A stretch of 64,000 nucleotides of DNA from Owenia fusiformis (lineage: Eukaryota > Annelida > Polychaeta > Sabellida > Oweniidae): positions 2,880,109 through 2,944,108 of the forward strand of contig CAIIXF020000003.1 in assembly GCA_903813345.2 (NCBI GenBank). The letters run 5' to 3'. Below, in pieces: positions 49,262 through 62,671 of the stretch. Numbering within the stretch: position 1 is the first letter of the stretch; the number at the start of each line of letters is the position of its first letter. The notes beneath the pieces are model-generated. The model did no database searches. It saw only the letters and a program-made list of their open reading frames with translations, and was not told where the DNA came from. The position numbers and the translations under genes were made by a program.

Positions 49262-50560
49262 TAGTGCCACAGGTTCATTCAATTTCAATTTTTCAATTTT
49301 ATTTATTATACCATCACCCAAATAAAGGGTATTAGGCAAAAGTACATACAGTAAATAAGTATTTAACAATTAAGTATTTCATAACAAACATATTTACAAT
49401 TGCTTCCCAGCCTCATTTAAAAACTTACATAATGCTAGCAATACTTTACTATCAGATTGTAACAGCTTGGCATATTTAAAATACATATACAATAAAATAC
49501 AATACTAAAATACGTTAATAAAAAACCTCTAGCCGATGCCGGCTTATGAGACACTTATATGAATACATAAATAGCATCAATATTCCAATGTTATTACAAA
49601 CGTTCCAGATTAAATGCCCTATTCTGAAACATTTTATATAAAGAAGAAGCAATTTTCTTTTGACTAGATTTACATGTCATTATAGAGTGGAGTGTAATAT
49701 TATCAACACTAAAATTATCGCATGAATCTTTTAAATATGAAAATAGGTAATTTCTGATATCTATATAGTGTATACAGTCTAACAGAAAATGTTTTTCGTC
49801 TTCTACTTGGTCACTATCACATAAAAGACATTTTCTGTTGTGTAATGGAATGTTATTAAAGCGACCTGTTTCTATGGCTAACTTCAATGTACCAGATCTA
49901 AATTCTGCCAGTATTTTTCTATGGTGTCTTGGCAAGTTTTCCTTTATAAACTGTTCAGTGCAGACACCGAATTTAAATTCCCTATATGTTCTTAATTTAT
50001 TTCCGTTTATAAGGTTCCCCTTGTCATTCCATATGTTATTTAAGAATGGGTCTTGACTTTGGAAGTGTAGTTGAACATTTTGGACTGTTTGCTTGATATT
50101 GATTGGTTGTTCCATTTCTAAAATGTGGCCCTGGTTTGCTTTTTGAATAATATTGAGCACTTTGTTGTCCCAGCTTGACTTTCTCCTTACTGACCAGCTA
50201 TGTACCTTAAAGTTAGTTCTATTATGGTCTGTATTCTGAGGAATAGCCTAACACATTGGAGTTTTGTTTATTTATAGGTAGCTCCCAGCCCAAGTCTCCT
50301 CAGACTGCTTTATTGTTTGTCCTTGAGCCTACTCCTAAATAAAACTTCCCTGCTCTAGCCTGGATCTTGTTGAGACACCTATGCTCAGTAAGCCCAATGA
50401 TAGATGTTCCATAGTTAATGATTGGTTGCACAAGTGTATCATAAAGCTTATCAAAAACATAAAAGTCCATATCTCCAAAATGTTTTGCTTATTATCATAG
50501 AGCTTATCAAAAACATCAGCTGACTGTTTCTTCGGGTGGGTGTAGGACATGTTTAGTAAT
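49262..50560 (-). pseudogene. LINE ORF2 C-terminal half and 3' end (minus strand)
   Basis: From 50560 downward: KLYDTLVQPIINYGTSIIG, RAGKFYLGVG and GDLGW, then after a frame change an open stretch of 188 codons (49594-50160). The latter contains NKLRTYREFKFG, RHHRKILAEFRSG, IETGR and RKCLLCDSDQVEDEKHFLLDC, the C-terminal zinc-binding region of invertebrate LINE polymerases. The 3' end near 49277-49330 has a small hairpin, AATAAA and ttgaaattgaa-type repeats typical of such LINEs. An internal TGA (after NNKAV) and the missing N-terminal RT show it is dead or truncated. Confidence 0.82.
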
Positions 50561-51565
50561 TGAATGTTGATCTTGTATATTCATTTTTACAGATGCCACA
50601 TGCATTGACAATGAATTGTTCTTTCAATTTTCTAATTGAGACAATTTTCTGTTGAGACCATTTGAAGATATATTTTAGGTATGAAATTCCAGCAGCGAAG
50701 TCTCATCCAGAGAAAATTTGGGAATTTTTCATGACATATGCAGAATACAAATCATGACCACGACAAGCCAAAAATAATCATACCTACATATTTTTTATCT
50801 TCAATATTTTCTTAAATAACCATTTTACCAGTATCCGATTTTTTAGGATTGAACTGCATAAATAAAGAGAATGGAATCAATAGAAAATGTTTCAGTTTTT
50901 ATTGGCCCGCGAGAATGGGCTGCTCATATGAATGTAATTTTGATAATCCTCCTGTGAGACTCGACCTTCCTTGAACTTCTTGTACAAAGCATATACACTT
51001 CGCTCAGACATAATAGGGTTCCCCATAAGAATTTCTCAAGAACCTTGTTGTATCATGCACTGATTCACTGAGATGCTCTGGGGTTGTTCATTACACATTC
51101 TTGTATCAATTAAGGTTATCTGTCTGATTCTGCTTTTTCTGCCATTAAATACATTTCATGGATCATTTTGCTACCTTTCGAATATTGTTACTCCGGCAGA
51201 AAGATGGGGTTTTCACTCGTGTGTGACTCCTAATCTTGTCAACAATAAACATCTATGTTTCGATCAAAAAATTTGAGTAAAATGTGATTTTCGAAAACTG
51301 GTGATCATATATCCATGACATTTTTTCTGGGAGGTCCTGAACATGTGTGTAAGATTGCTGTGTCTCCCCTACCCCGAGATTTTTCCATTAGCGGCTATTT
51401 TTTATCAATTTTCAAACTTAATATGTAAATGATTTACAAAGTTGAATATATAAATGCATCATATTACACAATTATTTGAGGTATGTTACAAATGGGTAAG
51501 AGTAAAATGCATTTGGACTTCTTTTATTTGAGGAAAAAAAAATTCTGCCATTTCGGAAGGCTTTA

Positions 51566-53385
51566 TTTATTTTAAAATATATTTCATGCAGTAAATATAC
51601 ATGTAGAGCCAAACATGTGATTCTATGTAATATTCTCATTATGTACCAGTAGAGACATACTGTATGGCATATTATATAATTAGAAGCAAAATAACCATGA
51701 AAATATGTCAATGCTGCAACCTTTGGCTTAAATACACTTTACTCTTATTTTCAACACACGAGATTGCGTTTTCACTAGCCGAGATGCACCAAAATTAACA
51801 TTTCTCAGCTAATACTCAACCAACATCCACAACTTTTACACTATATTATAGCTCGGGTTGAGTCCTCGGATGTTATTTTTAAAAACTATTATATATTTAG
51901 TAATGTAGATCCTGGGCTGTGATTTGTCCCCATCCCCATTTTCGATATTTCATTTAAAAGCATGTAAAAGTTGATTCCTATAGACAGTTATATAACAGTG
52001 AGAGGGCACATTTTTCATTGCACGTGTTTTAGTTCTATTGTGTTACATTGGCTTGATACATACAAGCAAGACATCTTAGTGATACTGTTAGTGACATATT
52101 ATGCTTATAGTGTCATTACTATCAGATCATTTGCAGACCTAGTTTTGTGAATCAGCATCCTAAAAGTGGCTTATAATGTACCTTACAAAGCCGCTAATGT
52201 ATTTGTGATTATTGTAATAATTTGAAATAAAGAAATACAATATAAAAAAGTGATACTGTTCAAGTAAGTGGGGTGCATGCTCTCATTCAAAGTCTAAGCG
52301 TGCTGATCCTAGCTACTGAGGTGACCTGAGATGGCTTGGGTCAACTTGTAGAGTCTTTGGTGATGTTCACCGGCCAGTTGGGAGCATTTTTTCGCTGAAA
52401 CACTGAATCACTTCTGCTTTGATTTGTTGTAGCTAAAGTCATTATTCACTTTTTGATCACTAATTAGTTTTGGTATATTTTGCTTGGTTTTAGTTTGTGA
52501 ACATATTTTGGTATTTGTAACTATTTTGGACTAAACTTTGAAATTACCAATAAAATTAGGAGTATTAAGGAATCGATTTATTCTTTACAATTTTTGATTT
52601 ATTGAATCTACCGAGCAATGCAACGACACATATTGCATAACCAGTCCTCGGTATGGAAGCAAGTATTTGGGTCTTGTTAACCCCGGTGTAAAAGGGTGGG
52701 AGGTCCTATCAAATGATGGTCCTACTCTACATTTATTTATATGGTGACCTCAATACAACTCTTTCCCTCATTATCTTATACGCAATCAGGGCCAATAAGG
52801 GCCGTTAAGAAAGGGGACCATAATCCCTGGGGGACCATCATTTCTTTCACATCGGCTTGCGGGATATGCTTATAAACTAATACACAAGGGTGCAAAGTGC
52901 TCCTAATCCCTCGAATAAGATGATAGGAAACATCATTTCTTCCAAACAAAGCAAAGGTGGAAATTGAGCAAAGAGATACATTTAAAACAAAACAGGTATA
53001 ATGCCTGACTAAAAGAATTTTTTATTCCATGAAAAAAACTTTGTTTTTCATTCATGTACAAGATAAATGCATCCGGTGGTCATATGGCAACCAAGAAATG
53101 AGCTTCAACATAGAAAACGGGTCTCATCACAAAAATGGTGTGCTACAGAGCCAGAATTGTGCCGAAGATTAATAAAAAATGTTCTGATCTCAAATTCGTC
53201 TTTTTGAAAGGATCAATTGTAAGACATAAGCCATGGGTAATTTGAAAAAGGTCTCTTTATGTTTTGTAAACAAATAATCAAAATATTAGAAAATCTGTGA
53301 TAAGATCCCTTTTCCAGTAGAATGGCTCAAATCTTGAAATGAGCAATGATACCGAATGGTGATTTTGAATTTTAGCGTCCAAATA
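51566..53385. other. Intergenic stretch between B-only block and CAP-B
   Basis: Equivalent of 10547-12665. No exon is recognised; it contains the MITE 52687-52851 and the likely CAP poly(A) signal (minus-strand AATAAA at 53021-53026, 360 bp after the stop). Confidence 0.5.
52687..52851. mobile_element. CCGG-flanked MITE, copy 2 (unit B)
   Basis: Unit-B orthologue of 11675-11842, flanked by ccgg and tcgg. Confidence 0.6.
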
Positions 53386-56300
53386 TTACAATCGCTTTAA
53401 AACATTTGTTCGGTACTGTCCATTGTTCCCCGGGGATAAATATCTGCACACAACATATGTACCCTGTGCTGATTCATTCAGGCCACAGCCGACTTCGGTT
53501 GTAGTTTTCCAAACAACCTAGGGGAAAAAAGCATCACACGTTTTAGTTTACTTAGAGAATCTAGTCTTCATTTTGTCTAAAGCCTCGGTCCATTTGCTTT
53601 GCAGCTGGTGTGTATCGACCAAATGATCCCGAGCCCTATCTGACATTGATAATATGAATATTTAAAGTATTCAATCAAACAGCTTAAAATGTTGATAGAC
53701 TAATCGATCTTATCTGAATGGAGCATTCAATTTGTATTGACTGCATAAGAAACTCTCCCTCAAGTATTTGCACAGGGATTCATAAGCCAATGTCCAAAAT
53801 CCATTTGAGATAAAACAGACCTATACTACGAACTTCGTATTTTATTTTAGATCAAGAGAGTTGACATATGGGACAAAAATACAGTTTTAAAAGCTAGAAA
53901 TGGGTATGCATTTGAACTACATTTCGGAGATTTTTTACTAATAGTCAATGATTTGTAACACCCTAGTCTATAGCGAGGTACGGGCACGTTTTCTTAACCG
54001 GGAGACGTGTTATTCCTGTATAATTTTTAGCCACATGATATCTGATTTACTACTATGTTTAATCAGTCATAAGTTCATTCTGTATAGCCTACATTAAAAA
54101 GTATTTTTCCCTGTTTTCGCTTTGTGGTCTTTGTCAAGAAAAACTAGGCCGGTCGTAGAGACACACTAGAGTTCATTGTACGCCTGTGAGGCGACCATAG
54201 TTTTTATGCCTCCTCAAAATCTAAATACCCAGCACCAAGGCAGTTGCAAATGTAACTGCTAAAGTATTTGACCGTTCAAATTCTAAAGCGACCATAGGAA
54301 TATTACCAAATACTGTAGTATGACCACACACTCTACACTATGGAACTGTATTTCCGAGGAGATTATTAAGAATTAGGTCCATAGGGCAATATTCCGTATT
54401 TGCAATTAGAACATAAAACATACTTGCGTGAAGTGCCCGGTTACTCCTCCCCCATTACCAGCCGATGTATCATAATTCCAGTTTGGTTCTTCGGCATACC
54501 TGAAAAATCAATGAAGAATTAACTGCGAGTCAAATAAATTAAGAACATGTTCCCTAAGATGTACATGGTGTTTGTGGACACCCCCTTTTATATTAAATAT
54601 GTAGCATTGACATTCTATATAATGTTATATATATAGAGATTATCCTATATGAGGTTCAGGATATTGGGATTATCCCGAGGCCAATATAATATATCTGCCC
54701 GAGGGCCGTTATCCCTCTGGCAGATATATTTTATTGGCCTCGGGATAATCCCAATATCCTGAACCGACTGTAGGATGATCTGTTTATCCCATACCAATCA
54801 CATTGTTCAATTCAGTGTTGCAACCAATCGTGGAATTATTTTTAAATATTCATGTCCAGTTTTTTATTCTCGTCCGTAGCCGGATTTTCCTGTTCAAATA
54901 TTTGATTGTTAAAGGGCATCATATGCTCCTTCCCTTCTCTAAAGCATCAAACAGATCGCGATTGTCTGCGTTTTTTCTCCATTGTCGTTTACAGTATGCG
55001 AACGTTACAAAAACAACCAATACGGGAACAGCGATTATGACGTAGCGGGCAGATATACTATATCTGCCCGCTCGGAGCGGGACGTAAAGCTATATCTGCC
55101 CGCTGATGAAAATATAAGTTTTTACAATCCGGCTTTATGTACCCGTAACACGTCCAAGTATGGGATAAATAATGTTATACCTCGATCAAGGGGAACAATA
55201 CTAGAGGTTTTCTTGATTTCCAACGCCTTACCTGTGCCGAAAGAGGTGATTTCGCAGGGATGCAAACTTATTTATTCCAATGGTCACTAGTATCACACCG
55301 GAATAGCCTGACAACTGATACCGTTGTCACAAATGGCGGGCATTACGTCGCTTTAACTCTTCAATCCCTTGGGCCTTGTTTCATGGGACTTTATCGTCGC
55401 TAATTCGTCGCATGCATTAAGTTCTTGTGATGATATATCATATTAAATCCCAATTTAGATCAAATTGGGTCGTAAAACGCAAGAATATAGCGTCTTTGAT
55501 AATGTCAATGACAACAGAATCTGATTTTTAAATAATTTACAATATGCCGTTGTCTTTGTGAATTATTTAAAATTCAGATTCCGTTGACATTGACGATATC
55601 GAAGACGCTACGACTCAATTTGATCGAAATGTGGATACCATATGATACATAATCACAACAGCTGATTACATGCACAGAATTAGCGACGATAAAGTCCCAT
55701 GAAATGAGGACCAAGTGATTAAAGAGTTGAAGCGACGGTTATGTGATAACGGTATCTGACTTTAATGTTGTCAGGCTATTCGGGTGTGATAATATATAAA
55801 AATGTGATATGCATTTCCTTACATAACTAAAATTTTACTATTTATTTCTATGGCCACTATTATGTATAAAAAAATGATATGCATTTCCCGTACCCTACAT
55901 GTATGTACATCTAAATATCAATATCATCTTAGTATTCATTTTCAATAATTGGAAGCTATATGTACACTCCACAGTTTCACTTGGATATTCTATTCACTTA
56001 ATTTTTGGTCAATTGTTTGGCTAATTTTATAATTTATAAGGATCAAACCGTTACTCCCCCTGTACATATTCTTCATCGAAATTATCGTTGTAATACTCTA
56101 AATATTGTATCTGTCCTGTGGATAAAACAATATACAGTGCGTATCAAAAAAAAACGCAACAGATTGTTATCTCGCAAAAGCACAAAAAAGTAATAACAGC
56201 ATTGATTTCATTCAATGTACCATAAAGCAACGTTTCTCTTCTTTACAATGATATATTATTCATTGAAATTCGGTCATGGTTGGATGAGTAATCATTCCAT

Positions 56301-59300
56301 TTGCAAAGTGGGCCAAATTAGCTTGGGACCAAGTTACAAACATCGCAAAAGTCAGTGTACGGAGCCCGATGCAAAATTGGAAGAAAACATATAACCAATG
56401 CTGACTGCATCCTTTTCATTCAATGTACTAAAAAGCCAAATTACTCCTCTTTGCAATGGAGTATGATTCATTCACAGGGAGTCATGGCTGGCCAAATAAT
56501 CATAAATTTTGCAAAGTTGGGCAAAGTTCAACCCGGACCCAAGTTTTAAACATTGCAAAAGTAAGGGGCTATTGGATGAAGGTGTGACAGGTGTGGCGTC
56601 GACAGTAAAGACTGTTCATACTCATACTCTTGCAAGAATTCATCCTATACCCCTCCAAATAGCCACCACTTCCTTGCACATAAAGATGGGCTCATCTGTC
56701 CACGTCATGCATGGTTCAGCCCTGAGTCATCTGTGAGTTAAAGCAGAGAAAAGCAGCCCGTGGGCAATTCTTTCTCGAGGTTTTGCAATATCTGGTGGAG
56801 GAACTATGTGCATAGATGCTCCTGAGATAGCTCGAAAATAAAAGTCACAACAATTCAAGTAAGGGGAACTTCCATTGGCACTTATATAGCCCTTGCACTG
56901 ATTTTTGCAACATCTAAAACTTGGTCCAGAGCCGATTTTGACCCGCAAATGGGAGGATTTCACACCCAACCATGACCACATGTGAATGAAGGACATATCA
57001 TTGCAAAGAGGAGAGACGTGGCCTTATGGTACATTGAATGAAATTGATGTAGTCATCACTAGTTTTGTGATTTTACGAGATAAGTACATGTTGCGTTTTT
57101 ATACGCCCTGTACAGTATCAATGTCTAGAAAAGGAAGATAAAAGTACCAAACTAGTCAATACCATTTTACAGAAAAATCGTTCGACATCTATTCTAAATC
57201 TTGGAGTAAAAAAAGAGCGATGCTTACTATTCTACCCCACCACGTGACAACATCGAAAGGGATACAGGCTTCCTTAAAGGTGAAAATAGAGCAGATATTC
57301 TCTAGCTTTGTCTATATGTTTTTTGGTAATGATACACTGTAAAGTGCTCGATGGATTTGTACAATGTATATAGTAGGACACTTGGCATATGTAAAATCTA
57401 GTATTCCTCAAAAATATGGAAATAACCAAACGTCTTCTACTTAAAATTTCACTGCATCACTTCTAAAGGGATGTTGTTGACTAAAGTATGGTGGTAGGGG
57501 AGAATGTTTATGTGTCGTGCCCTTACCACGCATCGACGGCTGCTTTACATGGATCATGTTTTCCAGAAGTAGAGGCCCAGTATATGTTCTCCCCTGTGGA
57601 GCCATGTTGAAGCCCTCCTAATGAAGGGAGGTAATCCGCCCATTGTTTTGCCTCACCCGCCAATGTATAATTGTACGTTAAACGAGGTGTATTCTGGTGT
57701 CTATCTCGGTACATGTTGTGTGTCTCAAGACAACTAGTATCAAAGTCTGAAACCATAAAGATTTCAAGTTTTAGATAATTGTTTGTGAGATCATGACTTG
57801 ATGACTCAAAAATACAGCTTTAAAGGGTTCCGATTAGCATCCCGTATAAAAACAATATGGCGGCTCCAGGCGAATCAACTGGATCAGTCCATTTTTAAGA
57901 AATAAGGGGAGTTCTGTAAAATCCAGTTTATTGAAATTGTCTTTGAGATAAAGTAATCCGTTTATAATGATTTTGAAAACGTTATCCAAAGAGTGATTGC
58001 GTTCAAATAATACATGTACAACAGCCAATATAAATTCTTGTATTAGAAACCGGTTTGTCTTGCTTTGTTTCATTTCGGTAAGATATTTCATATGCCAAGC
58101 TGTGTGCTATTACGTTATGGGGAAATTTAGATGCCAATTTTTCCTTATTATACACAAATAGAAGATCCTGAAACTTCAACCATAAATGTGGAATTGATTT
58201 GTCAAAATAAAAATCAACCTTTTATAAATGTGTGACGATCTATAATATACTTATGCTATAAAACAGTTAGAGGTGTTGACACAAGACCTCGAACCTGTGA
58301 ACCCTTGAGTATTATTCCGGGATCGGGCCTTTTATACTAAACGGTGAGCAACACCAGAAACGAGCGTTCGATTTGCTAAACGATATGCGTCACCCTTTAA
58401 AAGTGCAGAAAACGAGACGCAACTGTTTTTAAATTATACTTAATCAAAATGTACTATCACAATTCGATCAAAAGATGACTGAATTCCCCAAAGTGAAAAC
58501 TATCGAATTTTACAATAATGTGTTATTTTCAATAAGGATGGTTCTTATCATTCGGGAGAATTAAAACATTTCACCGATTTTTGGACTTTTAATCCGTAAT
58601 AAATCACCAATCTATAATATTTTGCTGAAAACCTCATTTTTTCAGAAAAACTCAAGTTGAACGAATCTCAACAAGTAGAATCCGGTTGTATAGTATTGCT
58701 AAAATCCATGTTTGAAAGTTAGTATAGGGTTCTTAAATGTGACATTAAAGCTTAACTAAGGTCTTCTGACATTTTGTTCAGTATTAATTTGGCACTATCT
58801 CTGAAATGTGTACCCAACTTTCAAATATCTTGAAATTTCTTGACAAATTCAATATTCTCCATATTTGATTATGTATCTCACATAATGAAATAGGATTACA
58901 TATTAGGGATATGTTGGCTTTCTTACAAAAGTTACCTTTTTAAACCATACCCAACAACAATTTGTTTGGTAGTTTTAGGTCAATCCAAGACACGCCCCTT
59001 AATAAGAATTAATTAACATTAAAAACCTCGATAAGCATGCGTTGATTATTCTGACAAATGAACAATTTACATACCTGGTCCAGGGCCACATTGTAGCTCT
59101 TCGGGAGACCATATCTTTGTAGAGCATGTTAAATAAGCCAGTTTGCTTGCATCGTTATTACATGTCCAGACCTCTATATCGAAGCCGGGATATAGTTCCA
59201 CAGTTGCATCAATTGGCGTAGGCAATTTGTCTCGGACAAGACAGCTTTCTAAAAATATAGATAATTTGAGGTCAGCTAATTATCACTAAAAGATTGTAAA

Positions 59301-61395
59301 TGACCACTAAAAGATCGCCATAAATTCTCAGGGTTTTTTCTTAGTTTTAGACCTATAAGTGTCCTTTATGTTTCCTATCCATCTAACAATATCAAAACTA
59401 GTTATTTATGAACGTTTTTATTTGGTTATAATCATTGGGTTGGTGTACATTTCATCTTATTTTTCAAGTTCAATTGATTCTCAATACCCTATGTATTATT
59501 TTGATACTTGAATTATGATGGTTATTTCAGTTTCACTTTTCTCGTCAATTAAAATCTAATACAACGAACCTGTCGCGAATGGGATTGGGGTTTCACATAA
59601 TTTGCAAGCTGTGCTATCACCAATACGTTTACCTTGTGCTATCAGAATCCCAAAGTCATTCCAAACTGCCGACTTTTTCGACTTCGATACAGGTGTAAAA
59701 GGGTAGGAGGTCCTATCAAATTATGGTCCTACTCTCCATTGATTTATATGGTGATCTCAATACAACTCTTTCCCTCATTATCTGATACGCAATCAGGGCC
59801 AGTAAGGGCCGTTAAGAAAGGGGACCATAATCCCTGGGGGACCATCATTTCTTTCACACCGGCTCAACTTATTAATTTCTTTTCTACATCCGTCATACTG
59901 ATAATGCGCCCGATTTGCGAACGATGATGTAGGAAATTTACGAACCGGTATTACCAACTACATTTGATATGACAAAATAAACTGAATTTTGTTTTGATAT
60001 GCTTGGTTTAGTTTCATCGGTGATCTATGAGAATGAATTTTTATATATTGTTTTCATCCACTAATTGATATCAATATATCATTATCTGCACTCATTTGCA
60101 ACGCCCAATATATAAGGGTTATGTACTGGGAGATATTGGATATGGGGTTTATCCAGAGGGAGATATGCATATCTACCTGAGGGACCGTAGGAACCCAATA
60201 TCCAAACCGACCGTACATAACTGCTTTATCCTATACCAAGTAGAGTTTTCAGGGGCATATGGCCATTTCAATAGTCCAAGGTGTGAAAATAATTAATCAT
60301 TCATACGCAAAGTCATTTTATTGCATTACCGGAAGCGGGAAGATATGCACCGGAAGTGGGAAGATATGCACCGAAGCGGGAGATATGGCGGGAGATATGG
60401 AGGTTCTGGATATGGAAACCTCAAAATCAGGATACGGGATATATCTTACCAACTTATCTCCCTAAAACTCGAATTGGCATAGGATAAGACATGATATCAA
60501 CTCATGGATTAAAATGATATCACCTACCGAGCTCACCTTAGTTCTATATATTCATGAATTGAAATAGATATGGCGCAATCCTGAAGTAAATGGCTAGTAT
60601 GTTAGTCCATGTAACGGTTAATTTGAAAGTTTCATTGACAATCAAAACGATGGATTAATTATTCCACAAATCGGATCATAAAAGAACCAATATTAAGAAT
60701 TCAACCAATCATGTTTCAAAGAATACGATTGATCTAATTTATCCTCGACTTCTATTGTACCAAAGTCAATAAAGGCCTCTTTGATAAGCACATGTTATCA
60801 TGCTTCAAACAAAGTGACACGGTCCAAAATATTTTGAAATAAACCAATATTTGTTATGGTTACCCCCATCGGCCTGATAAAACCATTTAAAGCCAGAAAA
60901 GACTTGTTTAAATTTTGAATATAGATGGCTCTTATTATTTCCTGCTATGTATATTTTTCTAGAAAGCATCCAAAATGGATACAATATTTAAGAAAAACAA
61001 ACGATTTTCACAATTATGAATTTAATCATTTTCCCATTTGAATATTAAATAACCTCACCAACTGTTAACATAGTGGATCTTTTGGTATATATTATATTTA
61101 AGATCGTAAGGAATAGATTGGAATGTAACCTATACATGCTTCTTGCAAATTTTTCATAACCCTATTAAGCTGATTCTGCCTTTAAAAGCAGATGCCTTTT
61201 TCTTTTGCTATATACAGAAAAATTGCCAATTGATGATACATCAATGAGGCAAGATGACATATTTATCATGAAGCTATCTCTTGTTTAACACAGTTTAAAT
61301 GGAGAATAACCGTTTTACTTACCATCACTGTCACTGGCAACAAAGTTTCCCGAGAATACCACGAACAGCACGAAAACGCCAAAGCACATGTACAT
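53386..61395 (-). CDS. Secreted CAP-domain protein with N-terminal sushi-like module, copy B
   Basis: Exons on the minus strand: 61323-61395, 59075-59248, 57527-57746, 54424-54499 and 53386-53517, with the same splice sites and phases as copy A, giving 224 residues. Differences from copy A by eye: Lys3 to Met, two extra residues (Ser-Asp) at the end of exon 1 just after the predicted signal peptide, and Thr to Ala in the loop before YVVCRYLSPGN. All Cys residues and the CAP tetrad (LQHGS, GENI, WYAEE, GHFTQ) are retained. Intron 2 carries the TTAA-flanked insertion 57824-58396, and intron 1 the CCGG MITE. The intact frame suggests both copies are functional. The substrate is unknown; it is probably extracellular. 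Confidence 0.93.
54653..54765. repeat. Hairpin, unit-B copy (CAP-B intron 3)
   Basis: Orthologue of 13938-14051. The loop is changed (ccgttat) and one arm has picked up substitutions near the apex, so the stem is slightly weaker. Confidence 0.82.
56136..57110. mobile_element. TA-flanked long-TIR element, unit-B copy (CAP-B intron 3)
   Basis: Orthologue of 15419-16393 with the same ends and TA flanks and the same length. It predates the duplication. Confidence 0.8.
57228..57505. repeat. MITE-like repeat, unit-B copy
   Basis: Orthologue of 16511-16788, directly 3' of CAP-B exon 3. Confidence 0.55.
57824..58396. mobile_element. TTAA-flanked element (573 bp) in CAP-B intron 2
   Basis: Unit-B-only insertion starting AGGGTTCCG and ending CGTCACCCT, with TTAA at both sides (57820-57823 and 58397-58400). 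Unit A has a single TTAA at the same place (near 17099). A TTAA target is typical of piggyBac- and Kolobok-type elements. No transposase is visible, and only about 5 bp of the termini are clearly inverted. Confidence 0.75.
59694..59858. mobile_element. CCGG-flanked MITE, copy 3 (unit B only, CAP-B intron 1)
   Basis: A 165 bp insertion. Flanks are 'gata-cagg' and 'ccgg-ctcaac'; the unit-A site near 18380 reads 'gataccggctcaac', so the duplicated target is CCGG. Inverted ends are TGTAAAAGGGT and the inverse of TTCTTTCACA. Confidence 0.75.
60138..60203. repeat. Hairpin repeat with one arm deleted (CAP-B intron 1)
   Basis: Same as 18660-18760 but 35 bp shorter. The sequence passes from 'gaccgtagg' straight to 'aacccaatatcc', removing most of the 3' arm and destroying the stem. 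Confidence 0.75.
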
Positions 61396-62671
61396 GATTG
61401 TTGGTTTGCTGAGCTGAGCAATGATTCCTTATTGTTGGTCTCATGTATTTATACCGTAACCACATATATACATGCATGATCAACCAATCAACGTGACGCA
61501 TTCAAATGCATGAATTAATGAGTTAATGATAAATTATTTTTGTCAGTATTCTTATTATTAGACTCCAGATAAAACCTGGGATATATTGTTTTTGCTGCTC
61601 ATCACTACAGTGTATTCTAATTTCATTGTTTGCACTCATTCATTTTAAGAAATTGCATTAAAATACCTTCTCTTTTTTCTTTTCTTTTTTAGCACTATCT
61701 GGGCGGTCCTGAAATGATCATACTTTTAAAGAATCGGTCAAAAATTGAAAAAATAATGTCAGTTTGTTATCGTAATACCCCCCCCCCCCACACACACACA
61801 CACACCCCTCCCTCGCATATCTGCCGAAGATTATCGCCACATTTTCCCGAACACTTGGACATGTAGCTAATTAGCATATACCATCAACCTTGATATGAAC
61901 TCGAATCGCAAGGGAAACATCTCAAATCTAAAAAAACTAGAAACTAAAATCTGGAGTCTGAAATTGAACTTGTTCAAACGGCACGTTTTCATACACAGTA
62001 ACAAACCACCTTCTTTGACCTGTATAACTAAATAGGTCATCTATTTAGATCTTTATTTTGACGTTGAAATAAGAGGATGATAAATGGTCAGAAAACGAGT
62101 GTCAAAGGTCAATAGACAATACATATTGGAAGTTAACTTGCTGGAAAACATGATATTGTTATTTCAAAAAATAAACATTACTCGTATTATCAAAATCCTC
62201 AGCTATCTCCAAGTTAATGTTAACCTAGATGAGGTGGCTTATACTTCCGAGCAATGATTAAAGAGAGAATCAGATATAGCGAGCAGGCTAAACAAAAAGT
62301 TGTTTCAATTTTAGAATATTTTTGGCTCATGTCATTCCTTGTCATGTCTATTTTCTAAACATCACAAAAGTGATACTTCATTTAAGTAAAACTAACGATT
62401 TTTAACATAATGTAGTATTTTTCTATAAGAATGGTTACCATTCTTATCATTTGGGAGAATTTAAACATTTTCACCCATTTTTGCACTTTGAATCATTAAT
62501 AACTTCACTAATTTATAACATATTGTGAATCTTTTGAGTGATATTGTATTTGATATTGTAAGGAATAGATTGGTATGTCAATTATACAAGTTGCTTGTGC
62601 ATTGTCCTTTACCAATCATATATTTTTAATTTGTCATTATCATCATACCAAACATTTAGATTTACCATGTA
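61396..62671. other. 5' flank of CAP-B
   Basis: Beyond the TATA box there is a C-run joined to a CA microsatellite (about 61779-61806) that is absent from unit A, and a copy of the dispersed repeat at 62260-62590 that replaces different sequence in A. No gene is seen. Confidence 0.5.
61446..61453 (-). promoter_or_regulatory. TATA box of CAP-B
   Basis: TATAAATA on the minus strand, 51 bp upstream of the ATG at 61395, identical in placement to CAP-A. The whole core promoter and 5' UTR are unchanged apart from rare substitutions. Confidence 0.75.

Larger units (their letters stand above)
46405..51565. other. TE-rich block present only in unit B
   Basis: It contains the gypsy RNase H part, two LINE relics and one TIR element. 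The sections 46685-46984, 48791-49261 and 50561-51565 hold nothing recognisable. In unit A the flanks join at 10546/10547 with a few T/A bases of shared sequence, so A most likely suffered a deletion. Confidence 0.75.
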
